Assembly: GCA_024402835.1 (NCBI GenBank)
Contig: JAKSSZ010000029.1
Span: 1 to 7,141, forward strand
DNA from: Alphaproteobacteria bacterium
Lineage (GTDB): Bacteria; Pseudomonadota; Alphaproteobacteria; Rs-D84
Direction: 5' to 3'
DNA: 7,141 nucleotides
In this document: positions 1-7,134 of the stretch, one piece after another
How the letters are laid out: every line of letters begins with the position of its first letter
Position numbering within the stretch: the first letter of the stretch is position 1
Position numbers and translations under genes: made by a program
The notes under the pieces: model-generated
The model's database searches: none
What the model saw: only the letters and a program-made list of their open reading frames with translations
Told to the model about the DNA's origin: nothing

Positions 1-1879
1 AATTTATTTTTGATGAAAATGTTGTATTTGAATGAACAGCGCCTGTGTCATCTTTAAAATCTTCCCATATTCCGTTCATATTTACACACTCTTCGGCAAG
101 TGTGGTTGTCATATCTTGTTTTAATTTAACAATAATTTGATTTATATCTGCCAAAACAGATTGAGAAACTTTCTGACTGTTTGTTGAATTATAAGAACAA
201 TTTTCTTCGGCAAATTTTACTAATTTAGCATATATGGAATTATCGGTGCTTTCATTGTTATCACTATATTTACCGATTGGATAATATATACAATCAAATG
301 GATATTTGTGTATATTTGTATTTGGGGTACATAGTTTTGTTAAAAATGTTTGTAGTAAATCTTTACATGATTGTTCGACAGTTTTTTCTGAAATTGTATT
401 CATTGTTGCCACTAATACATCTAATCCTGTGTCTGATTCCCCGTATAAATTAGAGCATGCAGTTAATTTTTCTTCACATAAATCATCAGATGTTTTTACT
501 TGTAATGCCAAAGATGTTTTTTCACCAAAAGATGCCACCTGTTCAGATTTTTCTGCATGACAATCATTCACAACTTGTAAACATTCTTGTTTTACTTGTT
601 GTACTTTTTGCTGTTGTTGTTGGTAAATTTCTTTAATCGCTGTTGTAATAAATTGATTCCATACGTATTCGGAATCTTCCCTACAAGAATCTAAACTTTG
701 TTCCGCAAAACTACGTTTTGAATTCAATACATCTACATAATTTTTATTTATATCTAATATATTGCCAGACAAAGAAATTTGATTTTTTAATTGATAAAAT
801 TGTGGACTGTATATTGGTTCACCATTTGTGATATTTAAATATATTCCTGTTATATCTAAACAATGTACAAAATCTTTACCACATGCGGTATCTGCTGTTA
901 AATTATCCCGTACTTTTGCCATACAATCAGATGTTGATAATAAATTATGACTATTATATGTATCTAATCTGGTATTTTGCATCTCTTTTGTTATGGTGCG
1001 TATATTTGTATTTGCAACAGCTTTTTGACTATTAACATTTTTTTCCAGTGTTGCACAATCGTTATCTATGAACATACCATACATAGAATATATCATCTGC
1101 AGAGTCGTGTTGTTTTGACATGTTTGTGATACCAATGTTGCACATTGTTCGTGAACTGCGTTATATAAATATTCACCGGTTAAACTAGAAATATCTGCGC
1201 TATTGATAAAATTTTCTTTTGACCACGATATATTCAAAGTTGTTTGGTGGTTGCTGTTATTGTTTTTTTGATTTTGTAATACATCAGTTATATTTTGTAA
1301 AATTGCACCACTTTCAGATGTGTCTTTTTTGATTGCCTGCTCGCCTTCTGTGGCTGTGGACATTGCTAATACTTCGTTTTTTGTTTTAGAAATCGCATCT
1401 ATATTATAATTCTGAAAATCTTGCAATTCGGAATTTGTTCTTGAAATAGAATTTTGTTGTTGTTGAATTGTGTTTATTTTAGATGAACATATACATCTAC
1501 GATAGTCTGGATTTACTGTCGCACAAAATTGATCCATACAGGTAAAATATATTTCTTTACATGTATCCGTATCGGAATTATTCACAGAATAATTTGTACC
1601 AGTTGTGGCTCTTGAAATAATGCGCTGATTTGCTTTATTTTGTGTAACAGAAGAATTTAAAGCGGAACGCGTTCTTACGCTAGGTTTTCTGGTTGGACTA
1701 TTTTTTTGTTGCCGTTTTATTGTTTGTTGATTTGCGCTTCTACTTGCTAAATTTGACTTTGTTCTGTTAATTACATTGGTGGTTGAAGCACGATTAATAA
1801 CATCTTGATTGCGGGTTGCAGCCAAACAATCAAAAAATACAAACAATGACAAAAAGATAAATAAGATTTTTTTATGCAT
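1..1879 (-). CDS. Cysteine-rich exported protein A, paralogue of proteins B and C (3' end outside window)
   Basis: I do not recognise a described family. The frame is open from ATG at 1879 to the left edge (626 codons, no stop), so the C-terminus is missing. Start choice: the product begins with MHKK, a hydrophobic stretch to about residue 17 and a likely signal peptidase I site C-L-A|A at 20/21. An in-frame TAG lies at 1886-1888 just upstream. Residues 22-100 form a basic Ser/Thr/Asn/Arg linker. Residues 107-131 hold the family signature C-x6-C-x4-C-x9-C-x-C (C107, C114, C119, C129, C131), containing CMDQFC. Further blocks align with B and C: C246/C254/C275 near an MYS motif, C319/C333/C340 (ACGKDF), C399, C433/C440, C468/C475, C505-x11-C517 and C598. 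There are 21 cysteines after the signal peptide in the visible part. A five-glutamine run sits at 420-424 in a probable coiled coil. The protein is Asn/Gln/Thr-rich, unlike Glu/Lys-rich B and C. It lies 56 bases downstream of infA and is probably co-transcribed with it. Localisation (periplasm or surface) is inferred; function is unknown. Confidence 0.88.
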   Translation of the reverse strand, partial: MHKKILFIFLSLFVFFDCLAATRNQDVINRASTTNVINRTKSNLASRSANQQTIKRQQKNSPTRKPSVRTRSALNSSVTQNKANQRIISRATTGTNYSVNNSDTDTCKEIYFTCMDQFCATVNPDYRRCICSSKINTIQQQQNSISRTNSELQDFQNYNIDAISKTKNEVLAMSTATEGEQAIKKDTSESGAILQNITDVLQNQKNNNSNHQTTLNISWSKENFINSADISSLTGEYLYNAVHEQCATLVSQTCQNNTTLQMIYSMYGMFIDNDCATLEKNVNSQKAVANTNIRTITKEMQNTRLDTYNSHNLLSTSDCMAKVRDNLTADTACGKDFVHCLDITGIYLNITNGEPIYSPQFYQLKNQISLSGNILDINKNYVDVLNSKRSFAEQSLDSCREDSEYVWNQFITTAIKEIYQQQQQKVQQVKQECLQVVNDCHAEKSEQVASFGEKTSLALQVKTSDDLCEEKLTACSNLYGESDTGLDVLVATMNTISEKTVEQSCKDLLQTFLTKLCTPNTNIHKYPFDCIYYPIGKYSDNNESTDNSIYAKLVKFAEENCSYNSTNSQKVSQSVLADINQIIVKLKQDMTTTLAEECVNMNGIWEDFKDDTGAVHSNTTFSSKIN

Positions 1880-1890
1880 ATTTATCTAAT

Positions 1891-1900
1891 ACCTCTCTCC
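1891..1900 (-). promoter_or_regulatory. Ribosome binding site of protein A, purine-rich with long spacing
   Basis: On the minus strand this reads GGAGAGAGGT, two overlapping Shine-Dalgarno-like cores (GGAG and GAGG). The gap to the ATG at 1879 is 11-12 bases from the nearer core, slightly longer than at the other genes here (6-8). The stop at 1886-1888 excludes any closer upstream start in this frame. It lies in the 56-base gap after infA; I see no terminator hairpin in that gap. Confidence 0.7.
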
Positions 1901-1935
1901 TAATAATATCAAAATATGCAATTAACAAGCAAGGA

Positions 1936-2190
1936 TTATTTATGATTTTGTGTGCTATCTGTTGTTGAATGATTTCTTTCAACATATACTATACGACCTT
2001 TGTCCAAATCATAAGGGGTCATTTCTACACGAACTTTTTCACCCACATTCACCCAAATACGTGCTTTACGCATTTTGCCACATACTGTTGCTAAAATCAC
2101 ATGACCGTTTTCTAATTTTACATGAAACATTGTATTTGGTAATCTATCCTCGATAACACCATCAAAAACAATAACATCATCTTTTGCCAT
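1936..2190 (-). CDS. infA: Translation initiation factor IF-1
   Basis: IF-1 is a single OB-fold protein that binds the A site of the 30S subunit and works with IF-2 and IF-3 in choosing the start codon. The 84-residue product begins MAKDD and carries family landmarks: [14 protein letters not shown] at 17-30, GKMRK at 38-42 (the basic segment that contacts 16S rRNA in known IF-1) and [10 protein letters not shown] at 58-67. Alignment from memory with the 72-residue E. coli protein is gapless, so residues 73-84 ([12 protein letters not shown]) are an extra polar tail. Start choice: GAGG at 2197-2200 lies 6 bases before the ATG at 2190. An in-frame ATG at 2200-2202 overlaps that GAGG and is unlikely to be used. 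The gene is divergent from the B-C operon and followed by protein A on the same strand. Confidence 0.97.
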   Translation of the reverse strand: MAKDDVIVFDGVIEDRLPNTMFHVKLENGHVILATVCGKMRKARIWVNVGEKVRVEMTPYDLDKGRIVYVERNHSTTDSTQNHK

Positions 2191-2217
2191 TAAAAACCTC
2201 ATATAAATGTCATAGCA

Positions 2218-2246
2218 ATCATATAAACAGTACAAAAAAAAATCAA
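2218..2246 (-). promoter_or_regulatory. Probable infA promoter
   Basis: On the minus strand, a -35 box TTGATT (2241-2246) and a -10 box TATGAT (2218-2223) are separated by 17 bases. This gives 4/6 and 5/6 matches to the sigma-70 consensus. Transcription would start near 2211, about 20 bases before the ATG, leaving room for the GAGG site at 2197-2200. A run of nine T on this strand (2234-2242) crosses the -35/spacer junction. It probably also drives protein A, since no separate promoter is evident in the 56-base gap. Confidence 0.6.
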
Positions 2247-2267
2247 GAAATTTTGTTATTAATATAC

Positions 2268-2297
2268 TTGCACTTAGTGTGTTTTTTATGATATAAT
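2268..2297 (+). promoter_or_regulatory. Promoter of the B-C operon (extended -10)
   Basis: A perfect TATAAT -10 box at 2292-2297 is preceded by TGA at 2289-2291, giving an extended -10 (TGnTATAAT). A partial -35 box TTGCAC (2268-2273) lies 18 bases upstream. The expected start is near 2304, giving a leader of about 20 bases with AGGAGA at 2311-2316, 8 bases before the ATG at 2324. It diverges from the infA promoter within the same 133-base gap. Confidence 0.7.
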
Positions 2298-2323
2298 TTA
2301 TAAAAATTGTAGGAGATGTTTTC

Positions 2324-4516
2324 ATGAAAAACAGATTTAATATATTGGTTGTTCTGTTTATGTTATTGCCAGTTGTTGGCTTTTGTGCCTCTGGTCGTGG
2401 TAGTGCGCGAATGAGTGCAACGGGTGGTCGTGGTGGACAAATGATGTCTAAATCATCTGTGGCAAAATCGACAGCGACTACTACAACAGAAGAAAGCGAA
2501 GAAACAGATATGACTGACGATGTTGAATCTGATACAGACGATACCTCTTCAGAAAATGTTTCTAAAAAGGCTCCAAACAAACCTAAACCAGAATCCCAAG
2601 AAGATTGTCGTGAAAAATATCGTGCTTGTATGGATGAATTCTGTTTGCTCGGTGAAAGCGAAGGTGAAAGATGCGCTTGTTCTGATAATATAAATTTGGC
2701 AAAAAGTAAAATAAAAGTAGTTTTGGATTTACAAGCCGAAGCGGATAAATTATATACCGAAGGGGTAGATAGGGAAAAGGCGCTTGCTCTTGGTGCTGAA
2801 AAAAGTAAATGGTTGTTCGGTGAAAGTGAAGCGGCAAAAAAGAGTTCCAGTAAATCTGGTGTAAACTTTTTGGCATGGCTTAATGGGGAAGAAACTATCG
2901 ATGGCGATGATACAGAGTCTGTCGGTGATGATATGGATTTGGGGGATGATTTATATCAAATGGCTGCTGAATCGTGCGAAGCTGAATTAAAAGCGTGTGG
3001 TAGCAAGGCCGATAGGGAAGAAGAATTATATAGTCGTATGATAGTCCAAGATTGTAAAAATTATGGCTCGTATTTAGCAGATCAAAAAACAAATGCGGAA
3101 TCTAATAAACGAATCGCTGAATCTGCTGTTCGTAAAGCCAGAATGGAAGTGTTAGATACAACTAATAAATATAATCGTGGTGAATGTTTGCTTGCTTATC
3201 GTTCTTGTATTGCAGATAAGGGTGGTTGTGGTGCAAATTTTGAAAATTGTTTGGATGCTGCGTTGTTGCAAAGACGTGCGAATGCTTGTGAAAATGTTTT
3301 GGATCAATGTATGGCGGTAAGAAAGTATGTTGAAGATGATTGGAAAGCAGAATCAAAAACGGTGTTAGCAGAAGCAGAAAAATATGCCGATAAGAATATG
3401 CGTGCTACATGTATGGCAAAAATACAAAACTGTTTGGAAGAGGGGTGTTCAACTTCCACAAATTCTATGTGTTTAAGCGATGTTAATGTTGCCGCTGGTA
3501 TATGCCCAATTATTACAGAATGTAATGAAAAAATACCTGGGTTGCAAACGGCGGTAAACGATAAATTGGGATATTTGCAAACTAAATTCTGTGAAAATGA
3601 TGTTGATGCCTGTTTACAGGACAAGTGTGGTCAAGATTTTACAAAGCCAGAATGTATGAGTAAAAAACCTTATGAAATAGCAAAATTATGTCCCCAAGAT
3701 ATGTTTCCATCTTGTAAAAATGCAACTCAATTTGATGTGATTGTTCAATCTGCTATTTTGCAAATGGATTACCAAATGTTACAAGGGTGCGTAAATTACT
3801 TTAGTGAGCAATTGACAAAAGTTTGTGGAACAGATATGGCTTGTTTGCCCATTGATCCAGAAATTTCTTCTTTGTCATCTTTACCAGAAGAAGAGGATGG
3901 GTTGGTAAAATTACGTAGAAAAATAATGACAAATGCACAAAATGCTGTTGATGAATTCTTTGTTCAGTTTGAACAAGATATGACTGTTTCGGCTTGTGCG
4001 GACAGTCAAAGCCAACCAAATAAACAGGTAAAAGGAAAAATTTCTTTGGGTGCAAGTGTATTCAATACTGCAAAATTGCTTGGGAAAATGGCAGCGGAAA
4101 ATCGTGCTGTTCGTGAATTGGATAGTAAAATCGCAGAATTGTCACGCAAACAAGATTTAGAGACCGCAAAACAAACTTGCTTAAAAACATATAAACCAGA
4201 AAAACCAGATAGTTCTAAAAAGAATTATTCTTATATACACACAGTATCCTTTGAACCAAGTTTAAGAAATTGTCACGTTTGTCGTATGCAACAAGTATGT
4301 GAACAAGGTGGTGAGTCCAAGGCTTCATCTGCATTAAAGGCGGCTTCTGGTGGTTTAGCAGCTGGTGCTGCAATGGGAACTGGTATTAACGCTGGTTGGG
4401 GAACGGCAATTGGTGGTGCAGTTGGCGCAGTTGGTGCTGGTGTAATGGGATATATGTCTGGTGGTGAAAAAGAATTCTGCCAAGAACTTGAGTCTTGTGA
4501 AGATATAAATATGTAG
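2324..4516 (+). CDS. Cysteine-rich exported protein B, with glycine-zipper segment
   Basis: I do not recognise a described family. The product is 730 residues. It has a signal peptide (MKNR, hydrophobic 7-20, cleavage around 21-23), then a Gly/Ser/Arg patch and an acidic Ser/Thr linker (about 45-80). The signature C-x6-C-x4-C-x9-C-x-C spans 95-119 and contains CMDEFC. A charged, probably coiled-coil stretch follows (120-165), then cysteine blocks at 218/225/244, 288-309 (four Cys exactly 7 apart), 322/329, 363-383, 394/400, 423-444, 456/464 and 489/501/507, and isolated Cys at 558 and 619. The C-terminus holds CHVC (650-653), a Gly/Ala-rich hydrophobic segment (669-714) and a final CEDINM. 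After the signal peptide there are 36 cysteines, an even number fitting disulfides in an oxidising compartment (inference). GGAG at 2312-2315 supports the start. It is first in an operon with protein C, its closer paralogue here. It is exported; whether it stays periplasmic or inserts in the outer membrane is not decidable. Confidence 0.93.
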   Translation: MKNRFNILVVLFMLLPVVGFCASGRGSARMSATGGRGGQMMSKSSVAKSTATTTTEESEETDMTDDVESDTDDTSSENVSKKAPNKPKPESQEDCREKYRACMDEFCLLGESEGERCACSDNINLAKSKIKVVLDLQAEADKLYTEGVDREKALALGAEKSKWLFGESEAAKKSSSKSGVNFLAWLNGEETIDGDDTESVGDDMDLGDDLYQMAAESCEAELKACGSKADREEELYSRMIVQDCKNYGSYLADQKTNAESNKRIAESAVRKARMEVLDTTNKYNRGECLLAYRSCIADKGGCGANFENCLDAALLQRRANACENVLDQCMAVRKYVEDDWKAESKTVLAEAEKYADKNMRATCMAKIQNCLEEGCSTSTNSMCLSDVNVAAGICPIITECNEKIPGLQTAVNDKLGYLQTKFCENDVDACLQDKCGQDFTKPECMSKKPYEIAKLCPQDMFPSCKNATQFDVIVQSAILQMDYQMLQGCVNYFSEQLTKVCGTDMACLPIDPEISSLSSLPEEEDGLVKLRRKIMTNAQNAVDEFFVQFEQDMTVSACADSQSQPNKQVKGKISLGASVFNTAKLLGKMAAENRAVRELDSKIAELSRKQDLETAKQTCLKTYKPEKPDSSKKNYSYIHTVSFEPSLRNCHVCRMQQVCEQGGESKASSALKAASGGLAAGAAMGTGINAGWGTAIGGAVGAVGAGVMGYMSGGEKEFCQELESCEDINM
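4328..4465 (+). other. Glycine-zipper-like hydrophobic segment of protein B
   Basis: This covers residues 669-714 of protein B. It is rich in Gly and Ala with repeated small-x3-small spacing ([26 protein letters not shown]) and almost no charge. Such patterns occur in glycine-zipper outer-membrane lipoproteins and in pore or membrane-packing helices. It is long enough for two short membrane-spanning hairpin helices. Protein C has a polar Thr/Ser/Lys-rich stretch at the equivalent place, so the segment is specific to B among the two complete paralogues. Confidence 0.6.
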
Positions 4517-4520
4517 GGAG
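4515..4520 (+). promoter_or_regulatory. Ribosome binding site of protein C, overlapping the stop of B
   Basis: AGGGAG shares its first two bases with the TAG stop of protein B (4514-4516). The core GGAG (4517-4520) ends 6 bases before the ATG at 4527, which is good spacing. It ends only 3 bases before the in-frame TTG at 4524, which is too close. This favours ATG 4527, and the 10-base gap between the genes suggests translational coupling. Confidence 0.75.
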
Positions 4521-4526
4521 ATATTG

Positions 4527-7046
4527 ATGAAAAAAATATTAAGTATTACATGTTCAATATTAAGTTGTTTGGTGTTGTATGGTGCCAATGATTCTTTTGG
4601 TGCTACAAAAAAAGCAAAAGCACCTAAAAAACAGTCTGCACTACAAGCGGGAACAAAAGTTCGTGGAAAAATAGAGGCTGACGGTGTATATAATCAAGAT
4701 TGTTATGATTTTTATTATGGTTGTATGGATCAGTTTTGTATAGCTGATAATGAAAATGGTGGTTCTTGTATGTGTAGTGATGATGCTGCAAAATATGATG
4801 AACAACTAGAGGCTATCAAAAAAACTATAGCAGAAGCAGAAAGGGTGAGAACCGAAGAAGTTGAAAAAATTCAAGCTGGTGCTAATGCGGATATTATATT
4901 TAATAATGGTGAAAGGCAATATAACGATGATGGAACTGTTGTAAAACTTGGTAAAAAGAAAAAAGTATCTACAAATCCAGCAAAAATGGTTTCTTTATAT
5001 GAAGAAGAAGAGGAAGAAGAATTTGATAGCGAATGGGTTGATATAGATTTATCTAATAAAGTCGGTAAAGAGTTATATAAATCTGCTCATGAATTGTGTG
5101 TGGAACAAATGCAAGAAGAAGAAAATATGGGGGATTCTTGCAATAATGATTTGAAAATATTAACTCAAATGTATTCTCGCCAGATTATTTCTGATTGCAA
5201 AGGTCTTGCAAATGTTATTGCACAAAAGAAAGCCGAAGCCGATTCGCAACTTGCCGAAGCAAAATCTCAAGTCCGTTCTGCGTTAAAAGAATCTTTGGAA
5301 GAAGCTAATAAATATGATCGTGGAACTTGTATGGTTGAATACAGAAATTGTATGAAAACTACCGATGCTTGTGGCCCTGAATGGGAAAATTGTGTTATGG
5401 AAATAGCTTCTGGTAATATGATTAACAACACAACTTCCAAAGGTTCGTCAAATTCTGCTACTGGTGTAAAATATAATATAAATAAATTAACAATGGAAAG
5501 ATTAGAAGCCAAAAAGTTTATCTGTGAAAAAGTTTTAGATAAATGTATAGCGGTTCGTGATTTTATATGGGATGATTTTCTAAAGGATATTGCACCGACT
5601 ATCAGATTGGCTGAATCTAATGCGGAATCTAAAAAAAGACAATCGTGCCTTGGTGATATTTCTACTTGTATTCAAACTGCTTGTAAAGATGATATAGAGG
5701 GTAAAGGGGTTGCTTCTATGGATGCGTGTCTTGCACGTCCAGATATGGCGCGTTCTTTCTGTAAGGTTCAAATAGAACCATGTGAAAAAATGGAGCCACA
5801 AATTTGGGACTATGTGAAAGATAAATTGGCAGCAATGCGTGTTGATGAATGTACAAAAGAGGTTAAAGAATGTTTCTTATCAGAGGATAGATGTGGTGAG
5901 AATTTTATAAATTGTATAGGTATGGATTTTAATTATATTCATGATATGTGTCCATTGGATAAACTTGTTACTTGTAAACAAACTAATCCTAAATTTTCAA
6001 TGTCGGATTTGGATTCTATGTTGATGGGATTATATTTAAATATAGATAATTCATTTTTGGATAATTGCCAAAATCTTGCTGAACAAAAAATGGAAGAATT
6101 ATGTGGCAGTACAACCGATTGTAATGCTTTTGCTGCTGATGAATATTTGGGTACAGGTTCTATAAAATCTCAAAAAGATGATACAACTTATCGTGTTACT
6201 GGTATGATTTCATTTGGTAGTATCAAAATGGGTGATGCTGCTGGTGGGGTTAAAGATGGTGGTGTTGTTTTAAAACCTGGCGAAATTGGGGTTCAAGATT
6301 ATATCAAAGAAATTAGAAAGAAAAATGCAGAAGTTCCAAATGCCGATGCTATTATATCTTCCATAGAAGAAGAATTAAATAATATCGCTGGAACAATAAA
6401 TAAAGTTATTACAGTTATAGAATCTGACCAACGTGTTCAGTATTGTATAAATGGCCGTGATTTAAGTCAAATCAATGGGAAAACTAATAAAAATGGTAAA
6501 AATCAAACGGTTGCACGTTTTCCAAATCTGATGAATCAATATCGTGTTATGATAGGTATCGCGGCATTACGTAAAGCGCAAAATAACTATAATAAAAAGG
6601 TGGCAGAAGCTATAGCAGAAGCATCAAAAAATTCATCGGATGATATTGCACAATATATGTGTCAAAAAATAGCAGATATTGGAAATACTGTATCGGATGC
6701 TTCTGGGTTATTTGATCAAAAACCTTTAACAGCTCCTTATTCAATATCTTATGATGTTGGTGCTGGTTTGCAAACCGCGACTTTGGCACAAGGTGGTAAA
6801 GGTAAAAGTGTAGATGGTATGGGTAGTCTTGAATCGCATTTTAATGGGGGAAAAAGAAAACACACAGTTCAAAATTCTGGTGTGACTCGGGAACGCGAGG
6901 CTATATTTAACAGAGCAAACAGAATTTGTCATGTGTGTACCACAACCACAACAAAAACTTGTTCAAATACAGTGAAGTATTCCAAGTCAACCAGTGATTG
7001 TAAAATAAATGCTGGTGACCCAGTGTGTGAAGATATTAAAATGTAA
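4527..7046 (+). CDS. Cysteine-rich exported protein C, paralogue of protein B
   Basis: I do not recognise a described family. The product is 839 residues from ATG 4527; a TTG one codon upstream is poorly spaced from the ribosome binding site. The signal peptide is MKK, hydrophobic to about residue 18, with likely cleavage S-F-G|A at 25/26. A Lys-rich linker follows, then the signature C-x6-C-x4-C-x9-C-x-C (59-83, containing CMDQFC) and a charged probable coiled coil (88-118). Seven consecutive Glu lie at 159-165. Cysteine blocks follow at 191/205/224, 268-289 (four Cys 7 apart), 333/340, 374-401, 412/419, 442-463 (four Cys 7 apart), 475/483 and 514/526/532, then Cys 640 and 712, CHVC (801-804) and a final CEDIKM. 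It has 36 cysteines after the signal peptide, matching B in number and order. Shared blocks with B include YSRxI-x2-DC, NKYxRGxC, CExVLDxCxAVR and a CP-x2-D-x4-CK pattern. Compared with B it has extra linker (about 292-325) and a longer region between Cys 532 and 801. I infer a secreted structural or binding role; function is unknown. Confidence 0.93.
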   Translation: MKKILSITCSILSCLVLYGANDSFGATKKAKAPKKQSALQAGTKVRGKIEADGVYNQDCYDFYYGCMDQFCIADNENGGSCMCSDDAAKYDEQLEAIKKTIAEAERVRTEEVEKIQAGANADIIFNNGERQYNDDGTVVKLGKKKKVSTNPAKMVSLYEEEEEEEFDSEWVDIDLSNKVGKELYKSAHELCVEQMQEEENMGDSCNNDLKILTQMYSRQIISDCKGLANVIAQKKAEADSQLAEAKSQVRSALKESLEEANKYDRGTCMVEYRNCMKTTDACGPEWENCVMEIASGNMINNTTSKGSSNSATGVKYNINKLTMERLEAKKFICEKVLDKCIAVRDFIWDDFLKDIAPTIRLAESNAESKKRQSCLGDISTCIQTACKDDIEGKGVASMDACLARPDMARSFCKVQIEPCEKMEPQIWDYVKDKLAAMRVDECTKEVKECFLSEDRCGENFINCIGMDFNYIHDMCPLDKLVTCKQTNPKFSMSDLDSMLMGLYLNIDNSFLDNCQNLAEQKMEELCGSTTDCNAFAADEYLGTGSIKSQKDDTTYRVTGMISFGSIKMGDAAGGVKDGGVVLKPGEIGVQDYIKEIRKKNAEVPNADAIISSIEEELNNIAGTINKVITVIESDQRVQYCINGRDLSQINGKTNKNGKNQTVARFPNLMNQYRVMIGIAALRKAQNNYNKKVAEAIAEASKNSSDDIAQYMCQKIADIGNTVSDASGLFDQKPLTAPYSISYDVGAGLQTATLAQGGKGKSVDGMGSLESHFNGGKRKHTVQNSGVTREREAIFNRANRICHVCTTTTTKTCSNTVKYSKSTSDCKINAGDPVCEDIKM

Positions 7047-7051
7047 TAAAT

Positions 7052-7079
7052 AAAAATCCCACCGTTTTGGTGGGTTTTT
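7052..7079 (+). terminator. Rho-independent terminator of the B-C operon
   Basis: A perfect 6-bp stem, CCCACC (7058-7063) with GGTGGG (7069-7074), closes a GTTTT loop and is followed by five T (7075-7079). Five A precede the stem (7052-7056). They can extend the pairing past one bulged T and could make the element work weakly in the other direction. It lies 11 bases after the stop of protein C. Confidence 0.9.
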
Positions 7080-7109
7080 GTTCCTAAGGATTTTTATTAA
7101 ATTTACAGA

Positions 7110-7115
7110 TATAAT
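7110..7115 (+). promoter_or_regulatory. Possible -10 box for the next gene
   Basis: A perfect TATAAT lies 30 bases past the terminator and upstream of a ribosome binding site at the window edge. I find no convincing -35 box at 15-19 bases and no extended -10 TG, so this is tentative. Confidence 0.4.
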
Positions 7116-7134
7116 TTTTATGTGCTTAACCAAA

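Noticed and set aside
306..560. An 84-codon plus-strand open frame.
   Set aside because: It is antisense to protein A, whose frame is open throughout and carries the family cysteine pattern. I see no good ribosome binding site for it.
2271..2279. Small palindrome CACTTAGTG next to the -35 box of the B-C promoter as an operator.
   Set aside because: Four-base arms are expected by chance in AT-rich DNA, and no second copy is seen nearby.
2191..2580. A minus-strand frame extending infA upstream to a 214-residue protein.
   Set aside because: The added N-terminal part lies antisense to the start of protein B and crosses both proposed promoters. IF-1 homology starts exactly at MAKDD with a well-spaced GAGG.
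4271..4282. CHVC as a thioredoxin-type active site or a cytochrome c haem site.
   Set aside because: It lacks a thioredoxin-fold context and the CxxCH order needed for haem attachment (the His is inside the pair, not after it).
4524..4526. TTG as the start of protein C.
   Set aside because: Only 3 bases separate it from the GGAG core; ATG at 4527 has normal spacing and a typical MKK signal peptide start.
4557..4568. A possible lipobox (ILSC, residues 11-14) in the protein C signal peptide, and Cys near the cleavage sites of A and B.
   Set aside because: In C the Cys is too close to the N-terminus and hydrophobic residues continue after it. In A and B the residue before the Cys (Asp, Phe) does not fit a lipobox. 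Signal peptidase I cleavage fits better.
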